Position numbers and translations under genes: made by a program | Notes under the pieces: model-generated | Databases searched by the model: none | What the model was told of the DNA's origin: nothing | Seen by the model: the letters and a program-made list of their open reading frames with translations, nothing else | In this document: positions 60,974-64,000 of the stretch, piece by piece | Position numbering within the stretch: the stretch's first letter is position 1 | Layout: every line of letters begins with the position of its first letter | Origin: Saksenaea vasiformis B4078 | Taxonomy: Eukaryota > Mucoromycota > Mucoromycetes > Mucorales > Saksenaeaceae | Reading direction: 5' to 3' | Assembly: GCA_000697055.1 (NCBI GenBank) | Contig: JNDT01002416.1 | Location: forward strand, 62,001-126,000 | Length of the DNA: 64,000 bases

Positions 60974-63968
60974 ATGGACAGACAGCAAAACGAAGTTGGA
61001 GAGCCCCCGCCCCGCAGGAGACGGTATGGGTATCAGGAAACCCCACTCTCGCAGTTGCCTGGTCGCGACTACTCATTTGTGCAAAAACTGAAGCTTTGCA
61101 ATTTTCTGCAGGAGGACCACAAGCAACTCAGGGTATTGTATTATGGAATTCTCATGTAAACTCTTTCAAATATATTAAGCACAGGATGATATAGGGCGTT
61201 CTTCGTTCAGTGGCAGAAGAATATGCAACCGCCTGTGAGTGTGCGATGCTTTTGGTGAATTTACATGTCCATCGTTGGATTGATGGCTACTTCGAAACTT
61301 TTCCTCCTGTCCATGAAGAAGTGTTCTTTATTGCAGCGTTTAAAATGATCCTTACTCGAGATACTGGCACAAATATTCGGGTAGCGTTTGTATGTAGTGA
61401 TGTTAGGAAGTTATCAGAATGAACTAAATCTGCTCCCCTGATAAATAGTCAAACTACCGCTGGTGTGTCGATCTACGGCAGACTTTCGAAAACTTTTTTG
61501 ATACTTGCAGAATGAACCCAGCGAGGGGAGAAGGTACACATGTAAATTTAAATTTGTAAGGCTAAATAAACTTATAACTTCTGCAGAAAACTACCGGTTT
61601 CCCACGTTGACATACATGATGAGAGAGCTGGCCCCGTCATTTGCGGGGAAAATAGTCAGCAGTGAGTGAGACCTTCTGAAAGAAAAACGGACACAAACTT
61701 TTGCATATTTCTAGACACTTACCTGCATATTACGTCTAATCTGGAAACATACATGAAGAGAACCTTTATTGCTTTTTTTGATGACCTGTTCGAAAATCAC
61801 CGGCAAGATCAGCGGCAGAATGGAAGAAGTTTAGGTATCACTCCACAGTTTAACGCGTTTACCCTATAATGCTTACGGTATATCGCCTTGCTTCCAATTT
61901 GTAGCATCCAGATGTGTCCAGGGAATAACAGCACAAGAACTTTTTGATCGTAGTGCATGGGCAACTTTAGATGATGATTCACTCACCGAACTTGAAGTTT
62001 TTTATGGATATGATAAGACAAGATACGAAGTTATTTTCTTCCTCACGATTGCTTACCGTTGGGTGCTTGCTAGAGAGTTTCAGAATGTTTACCAGGAAAA
62101 CCTTGGTAATGTAGATATAACCGCAGACCTCAGTGATGATGAAAACCAGCGGTTGCTTCCGTGTATGCTTCGTCTCTCAGCATTGATGCTTAAGCAAACA
62201 AATGAACTCAATGGAAAAGGCTGGACTCTCGTTCCAATGGCTAAAAACCAGATAGGTAAGCTGGAACCAGGTGACCTTCTTTGAACCATAGTATGGGCTA
62301 AGCAATAATACTACGCTAGGCTACTTCCCCGTAACCGGTAAAATACTTTACTGGGCGCTTAAAGACATTACCATCAACCTCCCGGAAAATCTAGCAGTAG
62401 GTGTCTCGTAAAAAAGAAAACATAAGTTGACCGAAGAAAAATTGACACTCTTACGTTAGGGTCCTTTGCAAGGCTTTCATACCTTCAATAATGCGCTCAA
62501 AGACATGATATACCGCGAACAACTTTGGGAAGCAATTTTTTGTCTTGATAGAGTCATGCCTCGCCGCCGCCGGGCACAAGATTTGGTCATATTCAACTGC
62601 ATGGAAGTAATGTCCTTACACTTGTCATATAAGGGATAAACAACGATGAGTTACCAGAAGTAGAGTTTGATTATGGCTTTGAAACGGATGGTGTTATGGT
62701 GGCAGTCAGATTTAAATCTCGCAAACCAAACCAAGGTCAGTCCAGTTTTTGTTATACCGTGGAGCACGCTAACAGAAAGGTTGCATTTCAGCATCTTATC
62801 CGTCCTCCCAGAGAGACTTTCAGTTCCTTCCTCGTAACAGGGATTTCTCTGATTTGCAGTGTGGCATCTATCATTTGAAGAAGGAGCCCACGGGCTTAAC
62901 GGTCGCACGCCATTTAGACCCTGAAAGAACTCGCATTGTGGGAATCGATCCTGGTATGCTCCTTGCTATGAAGAATCTAACAAAGGCTATATACGTATTT
63001 CGTAGGTATTCGTTCCCTTGTGACCGCCGTAGACACAGCGGAGGATCTTCATGATGAAGAAGCAAGAAATAGCCATACATTTTCTGTCACGAACGGTTAT
63101 TATCAGTAAGAACAAGATCCTGTATGTAGTCAGTGCAATAACTGCATGCTTTTTTAGAGCCAGCTCCAAATTTAACTGGAGTCTTCAGATAGAAAGGAAA
63201 AATCGTGAAATTGCCAACATGCAGGAAGTCTACGATCGTCTTTCGGAACATCCTAAGACGGCCTCATCTGTTCCGGAATTCCAGCGCTTTCTCACGGCAC
63301 AATTTAGCGAAAAACAGAGGTAGCTACAGAATGTTCTTGTCAATATGTGGTCATATTGAACGGACTTTTTCCAGGACGGATGAGTTCAACCGTCATTACA
63401 GACACAGGGAAAGGCGTGCCTTGCAGGACTCTTCCAGAAGTATGACCATGGACGTTATCGCAGACCAGGTCGGGGGATTTTATCCCAATTCAACTCTGGT
63501 GAGCATTTGACTGCTTACTTTTCATTCATTAATTATCTCTCTGCGTCAGCCTCCAGTTGCAAATGTGCAAAAACAGAACAAAAAAGCGCGGTATCGCCAA
63601 CGTCGTCAGCATCGTGAGGCACAAAACAGTAGACGTGACCAGCGGCGGGCATTTGTGGCATACGGAGATGCCGACCTGCATAGTGGAGGCTATAAGACAT
63701 ATGCACCGTTACCGGTGAAGGTGAGAGTGTTGAAGTTCTCTTGGTAGTGAGAATCTTATTAATATTTACTATCCATGTGTAGACCTTTCGCAAGGTGCTA
63801 GCACAGCGATGTCCAGTCATATGCATAGACGAGTACAAAACCAGCAAAGTATGCAGCATATGTCATCACGACACAGTCGATTTCCGTGACTATAACATGC
63901 AACTGTGTAATCATCGGTATGTTTGGGAAACAAATGGACACAGTGGAAACCTGACTCATATGAATTGA
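60974..63968 (+). CDS. Fanzor (eukaryotic TnpB-like, OrfB/RuvC nuclease homologue)
   Basis: Model: join(60974..61132,61195..61389,61449..61533,61587..61661,61715..61834,61905..62255,62320..62396,62460..62606,62651..62735,62780..62953,63006..63105,63158..63319,63375..63498,63550..63720,63783..63968), 15 exons, 2211 nt, 736 aa; introns 44-70 nt, all GT-AG. The N-terminal 480 residues are helical with FETDGVMVAVRF before the nuclease core. RuvC-I is RIVGIDPGIRSLVTAV (Asp488). A helical insert with many Arg/Lys follows, then VAYGDADLH (GDA 657-659), and CIDEYKTSKVCSICHH with Glu692 and Cys699/Cys702, ending CNHRYVWETNGHS. Fanzors are RNA-guided DNA endonucleases related to TnpB and often carried by transposons. 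The VW-x-x-D position of RuvC-III is Asn726 here. A GTATGT donor at 63917 could instead splice to an exon past the window. Activity is therefore uncertain. Confidence 0.88.
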
Positions 63969-64000
63969 TCTCTAGTAAGAGGTATATCAGACGCCGGCAT

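Noticed and set aside
62696..62878. Continuous frame through 62736-62779 in the Fanzor gene
   Set aside because: Removing a 44-nt GT-AG intron restores the frame that leads into GCISASYPSSQ and RuvC-I. The unspliced frame ends at a stop.

Overview
The window is nuclear DNA of a fungus, most likely an early-diverging one of the Mucoromycota. The evidence is many short GT-AG introns (mostly 42-70 nt, often with CTAAT/CTGAC-like branch sites), fungal gene types (a SIP3/LAM-type lipid-transfer protein, a CRZ1-like zinc-finger protein, VPS1, FZO1) and a varied load of decayed transposons. The phylum is an inference from gene style. No taxon-specific marker was checked.

Layout. 1-8.1 kb: three minus-strand genes, encoding a DUF7137-type membrane protein, VPS1 (13 exons) and a Pro/Gln/Met-rich protein. 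8.1-13 kb: gene-poor and repeat-rich. 13-18.7 kb: a CRZ1-like zinc-finger gene and a 13-exon BAR-PH-GRAM-VASt-TM protein with one apparent frameshift. 18.7-24.4 kb: repeats plus a dithiol glutaredoxin. 24.4-26.9 kb: the HIR-complex subunit HPC2/ubinuclein. 27-33.6 kb: FZO1 mitofusin and the PIG-U/GAB1 GPI-transamidase subunit, flanked by two broken DD34E transposases. 33.6-40 kb: a transposon graveyard with zinc-knuckle and RKS-motif remnants, a DIRS-like reverse transcriptase and a PD-(D/E)XK-like gene split by a 691-bp pogo/Tigger-like insertion. 40.6-55.8 kb: ribosomal protein eS27, a GPT2/SCT1-like acyltransferase, importin alpha, the U2AF large subunit and an AGPAT-like acyltransferase. 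58.1-58.5 kb: V-ATPase subunit e in three tiny exons. 59.6-64 kb: accessory DNA ending in a 15-exon Fanzor gene, a eukaryotic TnpB-like RNA-guided nuclease homologue.

Functional themes. Host genes cover membrane and lipid biology (VPS1, FZO1, the LAM protein, two PlsC acyltransferases, GPI transamidase, V-ATPase), plus chromatin (HPC2), splicing (U2AF), nuclear import and translation. They are not arranged as an operon. Exon models were built by hand and most close with a length divisible by three.

The most notable item is the Fanzor gene. It has a RuvC-I GIDPG motif, a GDA block, a DEYKTS glutamate and a CxxC zinc motif. Its RuvC-III aspartate appears replaced, or lies in an exon beyond the window. 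Two other repeat signals stand out: a dispersed family of about 0.7 kb with a self-complementary hairpin end (at least eight full or partial copies), and a 107-bp CACTA-like MITE.
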